In this document: positions 24,539-34,242 of the stretch, piece after piece
How the letters are laid out: each line of letters begins with the position of its first letter
How positions within the stretch are numbered: position 1 is the stretch's first letter
Assembly: GCA_029851415.1 (NCBI GenBank)
Contig: CM056744.1
Coordinates: forward strand, 69,310,172 to 69,374,171
Direction of reading: 5' to 3'
DNA length: 64,000 nucleotides
Origin: Eretmocerus hayati
Taxonomy: Eukaryota; Arthropoda; Insecta; Hymenoptera; Aphelinidae
The notes under the pieces: generated by a model
Database searches by the model: none
What the model was told of the DNA's origin: nothing
What the model saw: the letters and a program-made list of their open reading frames with translations, nothing else
Translations under genes and position numbers: made by a program

Positions 24539-25909
24539 GGAAATCTTTCCATAGTCAACAACCAGCGGGGTCAGAAGTTACTCTGGTGGACAAAGACTCA
24601 CGGTATGGTTTTCAAGAGGCTTTGTTAACGAATAAGAAGATGCAAAATGAGTTAGAATGGGATCTTTATTCATGCGAAGACTCCCGAGCAAGTGCCGCAA
24701 AAGGAAATTCGGATAGTACGGTCGAAACAACATTTACTGACTTTGCATCAGCTGTATTTCCACTCGCACCTGCATCGATTCCGAACTATCCGTCATTGGT
24801 AGCTCGATTTGACGAGCCGGTCGGAATTAGTTCACCAACTTCATCGAAAGTCAATCTCTGCAAAGAGATTGATAGTGGCCGTCAAACTCTTGCCGACCTC
24901 GCAAATAGTAACTCACTTTCAGACAGGGAAAAATCGTCTAGTTCTTTCGTTGCAGACATTCAGTGCGACTCACATGTACCATCCACAGTACAAAATGCCG
25001 CTCCGCAGAGTTGTGATGTAGTTGCAAGACTCTCAAGATCACACCAGGTTCCTTTCAGTCTTGCTCACAACCCAAATCATCATCCAGTAGATGGTCCAAT
25101 ACTCACAAGTCACGATGAGGATACAATTATGCTCAATGAGAATATGCCACTTGCAGTGACTCAATATTCGATTGAAGATAGTCGCGTTCATCAGCGTACT
25201 TTCGACGACTCTGCATTCCAGTTTGGGCATTCGAGCACTGTTGGGCTCGATGAGAGCTCAGACTCTGCATCTCAATCCAGAAGTTCAAGCACTCTTAGGA
25301 TTGATGAAAGCACTGACTCTGCATCTCAATCCGAAAATTCAAGCACTCTCGGGGTGAATGACAGCACAGACTCTGCATCTCGATCCGGAAATTCAAACGC
25401 TCTTGAAATCGGCCAGAATACAACTCCGTCTATATTTAATCTCAAAAAGAGACACAGGGATTACGTTCCAAAGACCAAGACCAGGAAGAGACAATCTGAT
25501 CCCAATTCTTGGATCGATGTGCAGGCAAAAAAAGCTCGTGTGTCAGGTGAAGCAGGTGTTGGCAGAAAGAATAAACCCATCCTACCAAAATCCATGGATA
25601 TTGAGGGTTGTGGACCTGATTGTCCAATGAAATGCACAGAACATATCAATGTGCCATCAAGGAAGAAATGTTTTGGAGCATGGTACAAATTGGAAAGTGT
25701 ATAACTTCAATGAGAGGCACTATGTAATTGGATTTATATGAAACAAGTTGGCAAAGATTCCGGCACGCCACCGGCCAGTGATTCAGAATCTGAGCCAGAC
25801 CTTGAAATGATTGGAAAAGGCAAAAAATATGGCAAATCATCATACAATTTACCAAATGAAAAGGGAAAATTAATTCCTGTTTGCCGAAAAATGTTTTTGA
25901 AAACTTTGG
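24539..25909 (+). pseudogene. Transposase-like gene, exon 3 with frame damage
   Basis: It starts after the acceptor CGCGCAG. The frame is open to TAA at 25702-25704; the upstream ATG at 24499 lies in the intron and is not the start. Features: a Ser-rich region with a diverged repeat of about 20 residues (ESSDSASQSRSSSTL and neighbours, 25240-25410), a basic stretch (KKRHRDYVPKTKTRKR) that could be a nuclear signal, and a Cys cluster (CGPDCPMKC...RKKCFGAW). After two frame changes it continues with KGKLIPVCRKMFLKTL to the donor GTGAGT. Confidence 0.65.
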
Positions 25910-26053
25910 GTGAGTTTTTCCTCTCTTGAGGAAAATTTGATCTCTGGAAAATTCATTAGGCTGCTCATTCTGTGTCTGCGTCAAAAGACATGAAAGAAAT
26001 GAGTATTTAGCAATGTTGAACTGCAGTTTTCTTACGTGTTCTCTTTTCGATAG

Positions 26054-26417
26054 GTATCTCTTATCAACGAGTGAGAACCGCACTGAAGAGGAAAAGAGAG
26101 TCTGGACTAACAGGTGTCATATCATCCGATAAACGTGGAAGACACACGGAAAACAGGCCCCACCGAGTTCCAGAATCCGTCAAAGATACTGCTAGAGCTC
26201 ACATTGAATCATTCCCTACGATGGAATCGCACTACTGCCGAGAAGGAACTGCCAAAAATTACCTTGATGAATCCATCGAATCTTTGGCTATGATGTATAA
26301 GTTATACATAGAATCAGCACGGGAGAACAACATAGGAAGAGTTGTTTCAGAACACATGTATAAAGATTTATTCAATACGGAATATAATCTCGAGTTCTTC
26401 ATTCCCAAAAAAGACAG
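26054..26417 (+). CDS. Transposase-like gene, exon 4
   Basis: Acceptor TTTTCGATAG and donor GTATGG. It reads GISYQRVRTALKRKRESG, DKRGRHTENRPHRVPES, SFPTMESHYCREGTAKNYL and EFFIPKKDR: the conserved middle part of the family, with SHYCR and YL landmarks. Intact. Confidence 0.7.
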
Positions 26418-26509
26418 GTATGGAATCGAATAATTTCTTTCTTGGCTCATGGAGTGTGCAAATGTAGTTAAAAAATATCACTCGTCTGAAAAGTATGATT
26501 AAGTGTTAA

Positions 26510-26914
26510 GAGTGCTCTCTACCTCGCAAAAGCGATGGCCGCACCTCTAGCGGTCAAATTGGTATACTGCCAATAACAATTTTCCAAAACGAAGCCGAAA
26601 AGAAACAAATCGTGCCGCGCCCTGCGGACTATTCTTCTACTAATCTTAGATCAACTTTCATCCACACCGGGACAGAAGTGAGATCAAATATTCGCGGATA
26701 GAATTCAGCAACACTGAAAAATCTATCCGCAGATTTTTGAGCTCAATTTTCAACCGATCTCGACGAAACTTTTCTTGAAATTTGTAGAAAAATAGTCCGC
26801 AGGGCGCGGTACTATTGATTTCTTCCCTCTTCGTTTCTGAAAATTATTATTGGCAATATACCAAATTGACCGCTCGAGGCGCCACCATCGCTTTTCGAAA
26901 GGTAGAGAGCACAC
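26510..26914. mobile_element. 405-bp MITE with TTAA target duplication, inside an intron
   Basis: TTAA at 26506-26509 and 26915-26918 flanks ends GAGTGCTCTCTACC and (complement) GTGTGCTCTCTACC; subterminal blocks (AAGCGATGGC, GACCGCTAGAGG-like) are also inverted. It lies between exons 4 and 5 of the transposase-like gene and does not touch the splice sites. Confidence 0.85.
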
Positions 26915-27337
26915 TTAAGCAGTCGCGGAGTGCTCATTGTGAATTTAGTCATTCCAGTCATGTATAACACCCTGTGTCACCCTTTTTCGTACAACTACTC
27001 TTTGCAATGCTGGTGACGGTTATTACTCTGTGATTTTGTGATTATTCACCCTTTCTCCATGGTTCATATAGGAATCCGTCAAGATACATCCACACGGCAT
27101 ATTTCCGAGAATTTAATTTCGTGCCTGAAGAGTATTAAGAAGATTATGAATTAATTATCTCAGTTTTACTTGCTGTGCCGGATGAAATTAATACATATAG
27201 ACCTAGAACCACTTTGCTTTAGTATGGTCATTCTTACATGTGTATCACATATGGGAATGTCAGAATCATTCATGACCTATATGACGCACTCTTATTATAG
27301 CATCATGGCGGTAAAGAGTTTTTTGTCCATTTTGCAG

Positions 27338-27820
27338 GTGTGAAAAATGTGAAGCCTACAAACTCCTATCAAAGGATGACAAAACGCCAAAGCGAGACAG
27401 TATGCGAAAACATCGGAACGACATTGAAAGTGCCAGAAAACGTATGAATGAGTCAGCTATTTTGGCAGAGACAGATCAATCAGTTTATGTTATGCACATG
27501 GACTTACAGAAAGTTTTGACCACTCCTAGATCCGAGATCGGAACGATGTATTATATGTCGAAAATCAGTGTTTGGAACTTTACAATCTATGAATTTAGCA
27601 CTAGCAAAGGGTATTGTTTTGTTTGGAACGAAGCCACTGGAAACCGTGGTTCAAACGAGGTTGCTTCATATCTATTCGATCATCTGCGAGACGTAAAAGA
27701 GAGAGGAGCGAAATCTGTTCACATTTACAGTGACAATTGTGGGGGCCAGAATCGCAACAAAAATGTATTCGCCACAGAAATACGAGCATCAATTGAGTTC
27801 AATCTGGACATCTATCACAG
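27338..27820 (+). CDS. Transposase-like gene, exon 5 (catalytic core candidate)
   Basis: Acceptor TTTTGCAG and donor GTTGGA. It begins CEKCEAYKLL, a Cys pair shared by the family, then VMHMDLQKVLTTPRSEIG (first acidic residue), YYMSKISVWNFTIYE, WNEATGNRGSNEVASYL and IYSDNCGGQNRNKN (second acidic residue). Intact within the exon. Confidence 0.75.
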
Positions 27821-28103
27821 GTTGGATTAATTCATTTCTCACGTGAATGTTAGCTCACTTGTTCTTCTGTGCCGTTATGTTACTCTCACAGAATGGGCTA
27901 AATATATTCCATATTTAGCCTATTTTCCACATCAAATTTCATCAGTTATTCCCAATTTTTATTCGCGTTCCTTTGTAGAGTAAGATTACCACTCACATTA
28001 CCCAATGCATAGCCTAAAAGTGACTCAGTTTATGCTCTCATCAAATTCGAAAGAGTGACTGAATATTCCTGGACGAATAAGAAGACACATCCAGTTTTTT
28101 CAG

Positions 28104-28643
28104 GTTCCTTGAGGTGGGCCATACGCAAGCTCCAGGAGACTCAGTCCATACTGTGATCGAAAAAAAGGCAAAACATAAGGACATATATTCACAAGCTCAG
28201 TGGTGTAACATAATGAGGACAGCCAAGACAGAGGAGCCCTCATACATAGTTACAGAAAAGACTCAAGATGATATTCATGATTTTACTCCACTAACAAACT
28301 TATTTAAATGAGATGACCTCAAGACTTCCACTGTAAAAGAATCTGCAGTCAAAGCTTCGGACCCAGGAATTGCTTTTTGCAGTTACGGAGATGAAGAGAG
28401 AACCATTAAAATGACAAAAAAGGCATCACCAAGGAGAATATTTTGGGTTGCCCCATTAACAAAGCCTATGACGGGAATCTACCATTATCCGCTAGAAAAG
28501 AGAAAGACATCACAACGATGATGGAAAGAGGTATCATTGTTGATGATGATGATATACTATGGTACAATACTATGCTGAGTACTCCATTTATTCCTGGTAC
28601 GAAAAAAAAAAGTAATTACTTATATTTATTTTACTTCAATTGA
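28104..28643 (+). pseudogene. Transposase-like gene, exon 6 with stop and frame change
   Basis: Acceptor TTTTTTCAG. FLEVGHTQAPGDSVHTVIEK contains the third candidate acidic residue and the family His. TGA at 28309-28311 interrupts LFK/DDLKTS. A shift near 28440 is needed to reach the family C-terminus (NKAYDGNLPLSARKEKDITT) in the frame that ends at 28643. Confidence 0.65.
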
Positions 28644-28649
28644 AAGTCA

Positions 28650-29334
28650 CAGACTGACTAGATTACTGGTAATCTACCTCATCAGTCCTGTGAAGTTATA
28701 TTTCATTCCGAAGTTCACTTTTTTGTTCTATATCAAATGTTCTATTTCATTACAAAGTCTATTACACTACTGCAATTTGTAAGATATTAGCAAGACACCT
28801 AAACTTGAGATTAATCGATAAATTACTGGAGACTTGTGAAGTTAAGAGTATTCGAAGAAATCTGCTTCATATTAACTCTATTTTGGAACGTAATCAAAGG
28901 TAGTATAGATCACTGTTCATAATTCAATGTAAAAAAAGAAATATTATTTTATTGGAAAAGAAGAATAAAATATCGGGTTTCAAGCTTAAGGGGAGGTGCA
29001 CCCCTGATTTTGAAGTCTCGCCTGGAAAATCATGGGGGGCTGGAGACCTTTATTTATATGTATCTTTTCGATCTAAAAACGATGGCGCAGTCGTTTTTTT
29101 GGAAAGAGAATTTTTTGACCATATTTATGTCCTGGTTTACGTCCCCTCCGTCGGATCACCAAATCCATACGACATTTTGTGAAAAATCATAAAAAATCCC
29201 CCCAAAAAATTTTTCAGGACGTTTCGCTCATTCCTGTGGGACTGCATACATTTTTTCGGGTCAAAAATCTGAAATTTCTTGTTAAAATGCCTCAGAACTC
29301 GAAAAATCTCGATAATTTCGAAAAATGACAGAAA
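28650..29334. other. No recognisable gene
   Basis: A+T-rich DNA between the transposase-like gene and the right inverted arm. The frames at 28952-29192 match nothing I know and have no supporting signals. Confidence 0.45.
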
Positions 29335-30136
29335 TACTTTCTTGTTCAGATTGGAGAATTACATCAGCCTTGTGAACAAGAAGAATCAGAAGTCGAAAAT
29401 TTTTATTTGAAAAATTTGACATATATAATAATATGAATTCCTGGGGATATTTTTTCTTGATTCTTGAAATATTTTGTTGGCTTATCCGATGTAATCTTTC
29501 AATCTGAACAAGAAATTATTCCTGTCATTTTTCGAAAGTGTTTCAACTCTGAAAATCATCAGCTTGATTCCCAGGAGTCCTCAGACTTTTGACCGGTAGT
29601 GTACATATGTATAATATTCATCTTTTGATTTAAAATTGTGACGTTCGCGCCAGATTTAGAATATTTCAACTGATGAACGATATCAAAACTTGAGCGAGAA
29701 TTGAGAACAACCCTCAAATATGGATAACTCTCATAGGACGTCACAATGCATCTACACCCCCCTCCCCCACGTCCGAAACTGTCGCATTTCCGATAGCCCT
29801 CCTTCCCCTCCAAGTGCGGACGTCCTTTGTGAACGGCCCCTAGTCTATAGTAACTTGCTCAAGCGGTACTAAAATGTTACGAGAATCATTCAAGAGTCAG
29901 CAGAGGTGATACTTTTCGTCGCTGACAAGCTCTATGTGATACTCTTCGTCGGCGTCAAACGCTAAGTGATACTCTTCGTCAGTGGTACGCGCTATGAGAT
30001 ACTTTTCGTCGGCGACAAGCGCCAAGTGATACTTTTCGCCGGGGGTACGCGTTTGTGTTACTCTTCGCGAATGACAAGCGTACGTGTTACTTTTCGCCGG
30101 CGACTATGAAAGTGTTTTTCTTCGTAGGAGGTATCG
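29335..30136 (-). repeat. Right terminal inverted repeat of the 20-kb element
   Basis: Inverse of 10021-10970: ACTTTTGACCGGTAGTGT near 29585, AACGGCCCC near 29833, then about seven 30-bp units (CGCTATGAGATACTTTTCGT type) and the terminal GTAGGAGGTATCG. It is shorter than the left arm, mainly through fewer minisatellite units. Confidence 0.8.
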
Positions 30137-30140
30137 ATAT

Positions 30141-30600
30141 CATATTTACCCCAATCAATTTGAATGCTGAATATCAGTACTGAAGACTTGGAATCCTATC
30201 TGCCTCAGTCGATTCCAATACTGTATACCAGTATTGAGAACCCCCGAGATCTTAATCCGCTTCAATCGATCTCAATACTGTCTTTCAGCATTGCAGACCT
30301 TATGACCCATTTGCCCGAATCGATTAGAATGCTGTGTATCAGATTGGGTATGGGAAGTCCTATTCGCCTCAATAGATGGAGATACTGACCTCTAACATTG
30401 GAGACAGTATATTCTATCTACGTCAATATACCTGAATGATGATTGTTAGTATTCAGGACTTGAAATCCTATCTGCCCCGATCGATTCCAGCACCGTCGCC
30501 TATCGGAAACATCGAGATCTCAATCCACCCCAATCGATTTCAATACTGATTTTCAGCATTGCAGACCTTACAACCCATTCACCTGACCAATAGCAAAACT
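30141..30600 (+). repeat. 164-bp array resumes, then degrades
   Basis: GAATGCTGAATATCAGTACT and TGCCTCAGTCGATTCC continue the left array in the same orientation directly after the ATAT duplication. Units become irregular toward 30600, where the 248-bp family takes over. Confidence 0.75.
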
Positions 30601-32262
30601 CTTCGACAGGCCGTTCCAATTCTGCCCAGCAGTATTCAATTTGATTCAAATATATGAAATCAGGAAAAGTTTAATACTGATTGTGAGTATTGAGGGGGAT
30701 AGAATAACCATGCACTCACGAATTCAATTCGATTCTGTAGTATTCATCTCGATTAGGCAATGACGCGAAGAGTGATTGGTTCATCATTGGCATCGATTGA
30801 CGCAGTCAATTCAATGCTGCCTGGCATGATTCAGACCGATAGCAAAACTTATCCTCAGGCCTCACCAATCCCGCTCAGCAGTATTGAATCCGATTCAAAT
30901 ATATGAAACCTAGAAGAGTTCAATACTGATTGTGAGTATTGAGGAGGATAGAATGACCATGCACCCATGATTCCAATCCGATTCTGTAGTATCCATCTCG
31001 ATCGGTCAATCACGCAACCCGTGATTGGTTCATCATTGAAATCGATTGACGGAGTCGGCTCAATGCTGCCCGGCGGGATTCAAACCGATATCAGAACTCA
31101 TCTTCGGGCGTTCCAATCTTGCTCAGCAGTATTGAATTCGATTGAAATATCCGAAACCTAGAGGAGTTCAATACTGATCGTGAGTATTGAGGAGGATAGA
31201 ATGACCATGCACCCACGATTCCAATCCGATTCTGTAGTATTCTTCTCGATCGGTCAATCACACAATGAGTGATCGGGTCATCATTGAAATCGATTGACGC
31301 AGTCGACTCAATGCTGCCCGGCAGGATTCAGACCGATAGCGAACCTCATCCTGAGAGCGTACCAATCCTGCTCAGCAGTATTGAATTCGATTGAAATATC
31401 CGAAACCTAGAGGAGTTCAATACTGATCGTGAGTATTGAGGAGGATAGAATGACCATGCACACACGATCCCAATCCGAATCTGTAGTATTCATCTCGATT
31501 GATCAATCACGCAATGAGTGATTGGGTCATCATTGGTATCGATTGACGCATTCAATTCAATGCTGCCTGGCACGATTCAGACCGTTAGCAAAACTTATCC
31601 TCAGGCCTTACCAATCCCGCTCAGCAGTATTGAATTCGATTCAAATATATGAAACCTAGAGGAGTTCAGTACTGATTGTGAGTATTGAGGAGGATAGAAT
31701 GACCATGCACCCATGATTCCAATCCGATTCTGTAGTATCCATCTCGATCGGTCAATCACGCAATGAGTGATTGGTTCATCATTGAAGTCGATTGACGGAG
31801 CCGACTGAATGCTGTCCGGCAGAATTCGGATCGATAGCGGAACTTGTCCTCAGAGCGTACCAATCCTGCCCAGCAGTATTGAATCCGATTAGAATACATG
31901 GAATTCAGAGGAGTTCAATACCGATTGTAAGCATTGAGGAGGATAGAGACAATGCTTCCACGATTTGAATTCCATCCTATAGTATTCAGCTGGATTGGTC
32001 AATAACGCAACGAGTGATTGGGTTATCATTCAAATCGATCCACACCGTCAATTCAATGCTGCCTGGCAGGATCCAGACCGATAGCAAAACTCATCTTCAG
32101 GCCGTTCCAATCCTGCTCAGCAGTATTGAATTCCATTGCAATATATGAAATATAGAGGAGTTCAATACTGATAGTGAGTATTGAGAGGGATAGAGTAACC
32201 ATGCACCCACGATTTCAATTCGATTCTCTAGTATTCATCTTGATTGGTCAATCACGCAATAG
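30600..32262 (+). repeat. 248-bp tandem repeat array, about 6.5 copies
   Basis: GAATGACCATGCAC recurs at 30951, 31199, 31448 and 31697 (248-249 bp). Units share CAATCGATTGACG-like and CAGCAGTATTGAATYCGATT cores with the 164-bp family, so the two arrays probably have a common origin. Confidence 0.85.
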
Positions 32263-33626
32263 GAGTAATTCCTCGCGAAAGCGACCACGAATTGCAGACA
32301 TATCTCAGACTGTTTTTCCACTATTTTTAATCGATCCTATGGTCCAAAAAATTAACTTTTCACCCTCTATGGGGTCAGAGAAACTTTTTTGTTCCCGTGG
32401 GGGATATCTTTGTGATAGGATTTTTAGGAAAAAATAACAATTATTTTTCAGTAAAATGGGCGTAGTTCCGACTTGAGGTAAGATACGACCACGCAAATAG
32501 TGGCATTCGGAAGGTCTTTCAGAAATCTATCGAAATATGTTTCAAAAAAATTTTTTTGAGGCTACGGACGCCCCCTATGAGCAAAAAGGTGAAAAACAGA
32601 AATAATCCATTTCCTCGAAAACCTATCCTTTTAAAAATCTGGAAATCCATATTTCGATGTGAAATTGCGTGTTCTTCCAGAAAAAAGTGGTCCCCATCTG
32701 TGTTTTTGGGTTCTACGCTGTTTTTTTACGTTTTATCGATATTCTCAGCCTTTTCGGTTGAAAATGAATTTTTCTGCGCATGCGCAGGCATTTAGACTGC
32801 TGAAACCAATTCCATTGAAAAGCCAAGGAAATTCCCTTGAAAATGACTATACTTGGTGAAGTCGATTCGATGTACTGGGACCAAAGTTAGAAGGTCTAAG
32901 AAATGATGACACTTCTACTCGAGTCACGATAGTAATGGGGAATTCGTGCAAGATCTGCATTTACCCCTGTTGAGGATGCTTCATCATCAATGTGATGTAA
33001 CTTTGGGCCAAGTAGATAAAATTGACTTCGCCAAGTAGTCATTTTAGAGGAAATTTCCTTGGCTTTTCAATGAAATTAGTTTCAGCAGTCTAAATTCCTG
33101 CGCATGCGCAGAAAAATTCATTTCTCAACCAAAAAGGCTGAGAATATTGATGAAACGTGAAAAAAACAGCGTAGAACCCAAAAACACAGATCGGGACCCC
33201 TTTTTTTCTGAAAAAACACGCAATTTTACATCGAAATATGGATTTCCAGAGTTTTAAAAGATTAGGTTTTCCAGGAAATGAATTTTTCCTGTTTTCCACC
33301 TTTTCGCTCCAAGGGGGCGTCCGTAGCCTCAAAAAAAAAAATTGAAATCATATTTAGATATATTTTTGGAAGACCTTTCGAACGCCACTATTTGCGTGGT
33401 CGTATCTTACCTCAAGTCGGAACTACACCCATTTTACTGAAAAAAGATTGTTATTTTTTCCTAAAAACACTATCACAAAGATATTCCCCACGGAAACAAA
33501 AAATTTTTCCTGGACCCCATAGAGAGTGAAAAGTTCATTTCTTGGACCATAGAATCGTTAGGAATGTCGGAAAGAGAGTTTGAAACATGTTTGCAGATCG
33601 TGGTCCGCTTTCGTGCGGAATTACTC
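32263..33626. mobile_element. 1.36-kb palindromic element with ATAG target duplication
   Basis: Ends GAGTAATTCC are inverted and flanked by ATAG (32259-32262, 33627-33630). The two halves pair over almost the whole length (for example GTAGTTCCGACTTGAGGTAA near 32464 against TTACCTCAAGTCGGAACTAC near 33408), with a loop of about 100 bp around 32900-33010. No gene. A 4-bp duplication with long inverted arms suggests a non-autonomous DNA element. Confidence 0.85.
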
Positions 33627-33630
33627 ATAG

Positions 33631-34242
33631 GTAATTGGGGGATGATTGGAATCGATCCAGGGCTAATGACATGAATCTTTCCATTCATGATTGAGACAGA
33701 TAGGAATGAGCAAGGCTATTATACACCAGTACTGCAGAGAATTATTTGGTTCGATTGAGGAATGTTGCAACAATAGTATTCAAAAGGTGAAATTCAATAC
33801 TGTTATTCGGGATTGGTTAGGATAGATGATGAGTATCGTTTCGCGAATTGGATCAGTTTCTGAAGCATTGATCTCGATAGAGCAGTGGGAGACGGGATCC
33901 ATCATTCAATTAAATTGATTCCAATACTGTATTGGTTCATTCAAACATATTGAACCAGCAAAGATCTTTCATCCATCTATCCGGATCCAATCCTATGCTG
34001 AATACTAGTATTGGATTATATTCGCTCACATCAATCCTCATCAACAGTATAGAATTCGATTGGCAGTTGTGACCTCAAATCTACAATTCAAGATTCAGCT
34101 AGATTGGGTCCATGTTCGATTGATCTGCATTGAATCCCAATACTGCTCTCGCCGGTTGAATGATAGTACCGATTGGAATGTATTGATCCCAATAGGATTC
34201 GATTGGTTTTTAATCTATCCCAATCGATCTTTTGCAGCAGGG
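33631..34242. repeat. Right end of the satellite element
   Basis: Diverged repeat units (CAATACTG, TCGATTGG motifs) ending in the terminal CCTTTTGCAGCAGGG-like inverted end. An open frame entering copia pol from here (from 34060) is chimeric: it crosses the insertion boundary. Confidence 0.65.

Larger units (their letters stand above)
19247..28643 (+). pseudogene. Multi-exon DDE/D transposase-like gene of the 20-kb element, degraded
   Basis: Six exons with GT-AG introns and matching phases: 19247-19271 (MNEPDDDL), 24162-24284, 24539-25909, 26054-26417, 27338-27820 and 28104-28643. The product matches a family of unnamed proteins common in insect genomes, with ordered motifs KKDRCEKCEAYK, VMHMDLQKVLTTP, YSDNCGGQNRNKN and GHTQAPGDSVHTVIE. 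The acidic residues in MDLQ, YSDN and GDSVH are plausible catalytic carboxylates of an RNase H-like transposase; that role is my inference. Defects: frame changes with stops near 25702-25735, a TGA at 28309-28311 and a frame change near 28440. Intron 1 (4.9 kb) and intron 4 host foldbacks and MITEs. Confidence 0.7.
10021..30136. mobile_element. 20.1-kb DNA transposon with minisatellite-built inverted ends and ATAT duplication
   Basis: The ends are inverted (CGATACCTCCTACGAAGA at 10021 and its complement at 30136) and flanked by ATAT (10017-10020, 30137-30140). Joining the flanks restores a normal 164-bp satellite unit (CCTTATATCATATTTACC). The inverted arms run to about 10970 and from about 29335: a 30-bp minisatellite, a GGGGCCGTTCACAAAG block, then an ACACTACCGGTCAAAAG block. 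Inside lie a broken multi-exon transposase-like gene and later insertions. The 4-bp duplication would fit superfamilies such as Sola or Chapaev; I cannot decide from this copy. Confidence 0.8.
6595..34242. mobile_element. Satellite-bearing element, TA target duplication, CCCTGCTGCA termini
   Basis: The termini are inverted: CCCTGCTGCAGAAG at 6595 and, on the other strand, CCCTGCTGCAAAAG at 34242, with the match continuing about 8 further bases. TA flanks both ends (6593-6594, 34243-34244), and removing the insert restores an uninterrupted gag zinc knuckle. Apart from later insertions (10021-30136 and 32263-33626) it is all tandem repeats: a 164-bp family on the left and a 248-bp family on the right, about 6.2 kb originally. 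I see no gene of its own. A TA duplication suggests mobilisation by a Tc1/mariner-type transposase in trans; that is inference. Confidence 0.8.

Noticed and set aside
10623..29603. A 19-kb Tc1-type element bounded by TA-ACACTACCGGTCAAAAG on both sides
   Set aside because: The mirror symmetry continues outward through the minisatellite to 10021 and 30136, where a real ATAT duplication is found.
30600..32262. CRISPR-like array because of regular repeats
   Set aside because: The repeats are 248-bp contiguous satellite units without unique spacers, in eukaryotic DNA.
6595..34242. Reading the satellite arrays on both sides as giant inverted arms
   Set aside because: Units at 8041-8540 and 30141-30400 run in the same direction. 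Only the 20-kb element between them has inverted ends.
34060..34242. N-terminal part of the long frame entering copia pol
   Set aside because: It is satellite-element sequence read through the insertion boundary; the copia part begins at 34243.
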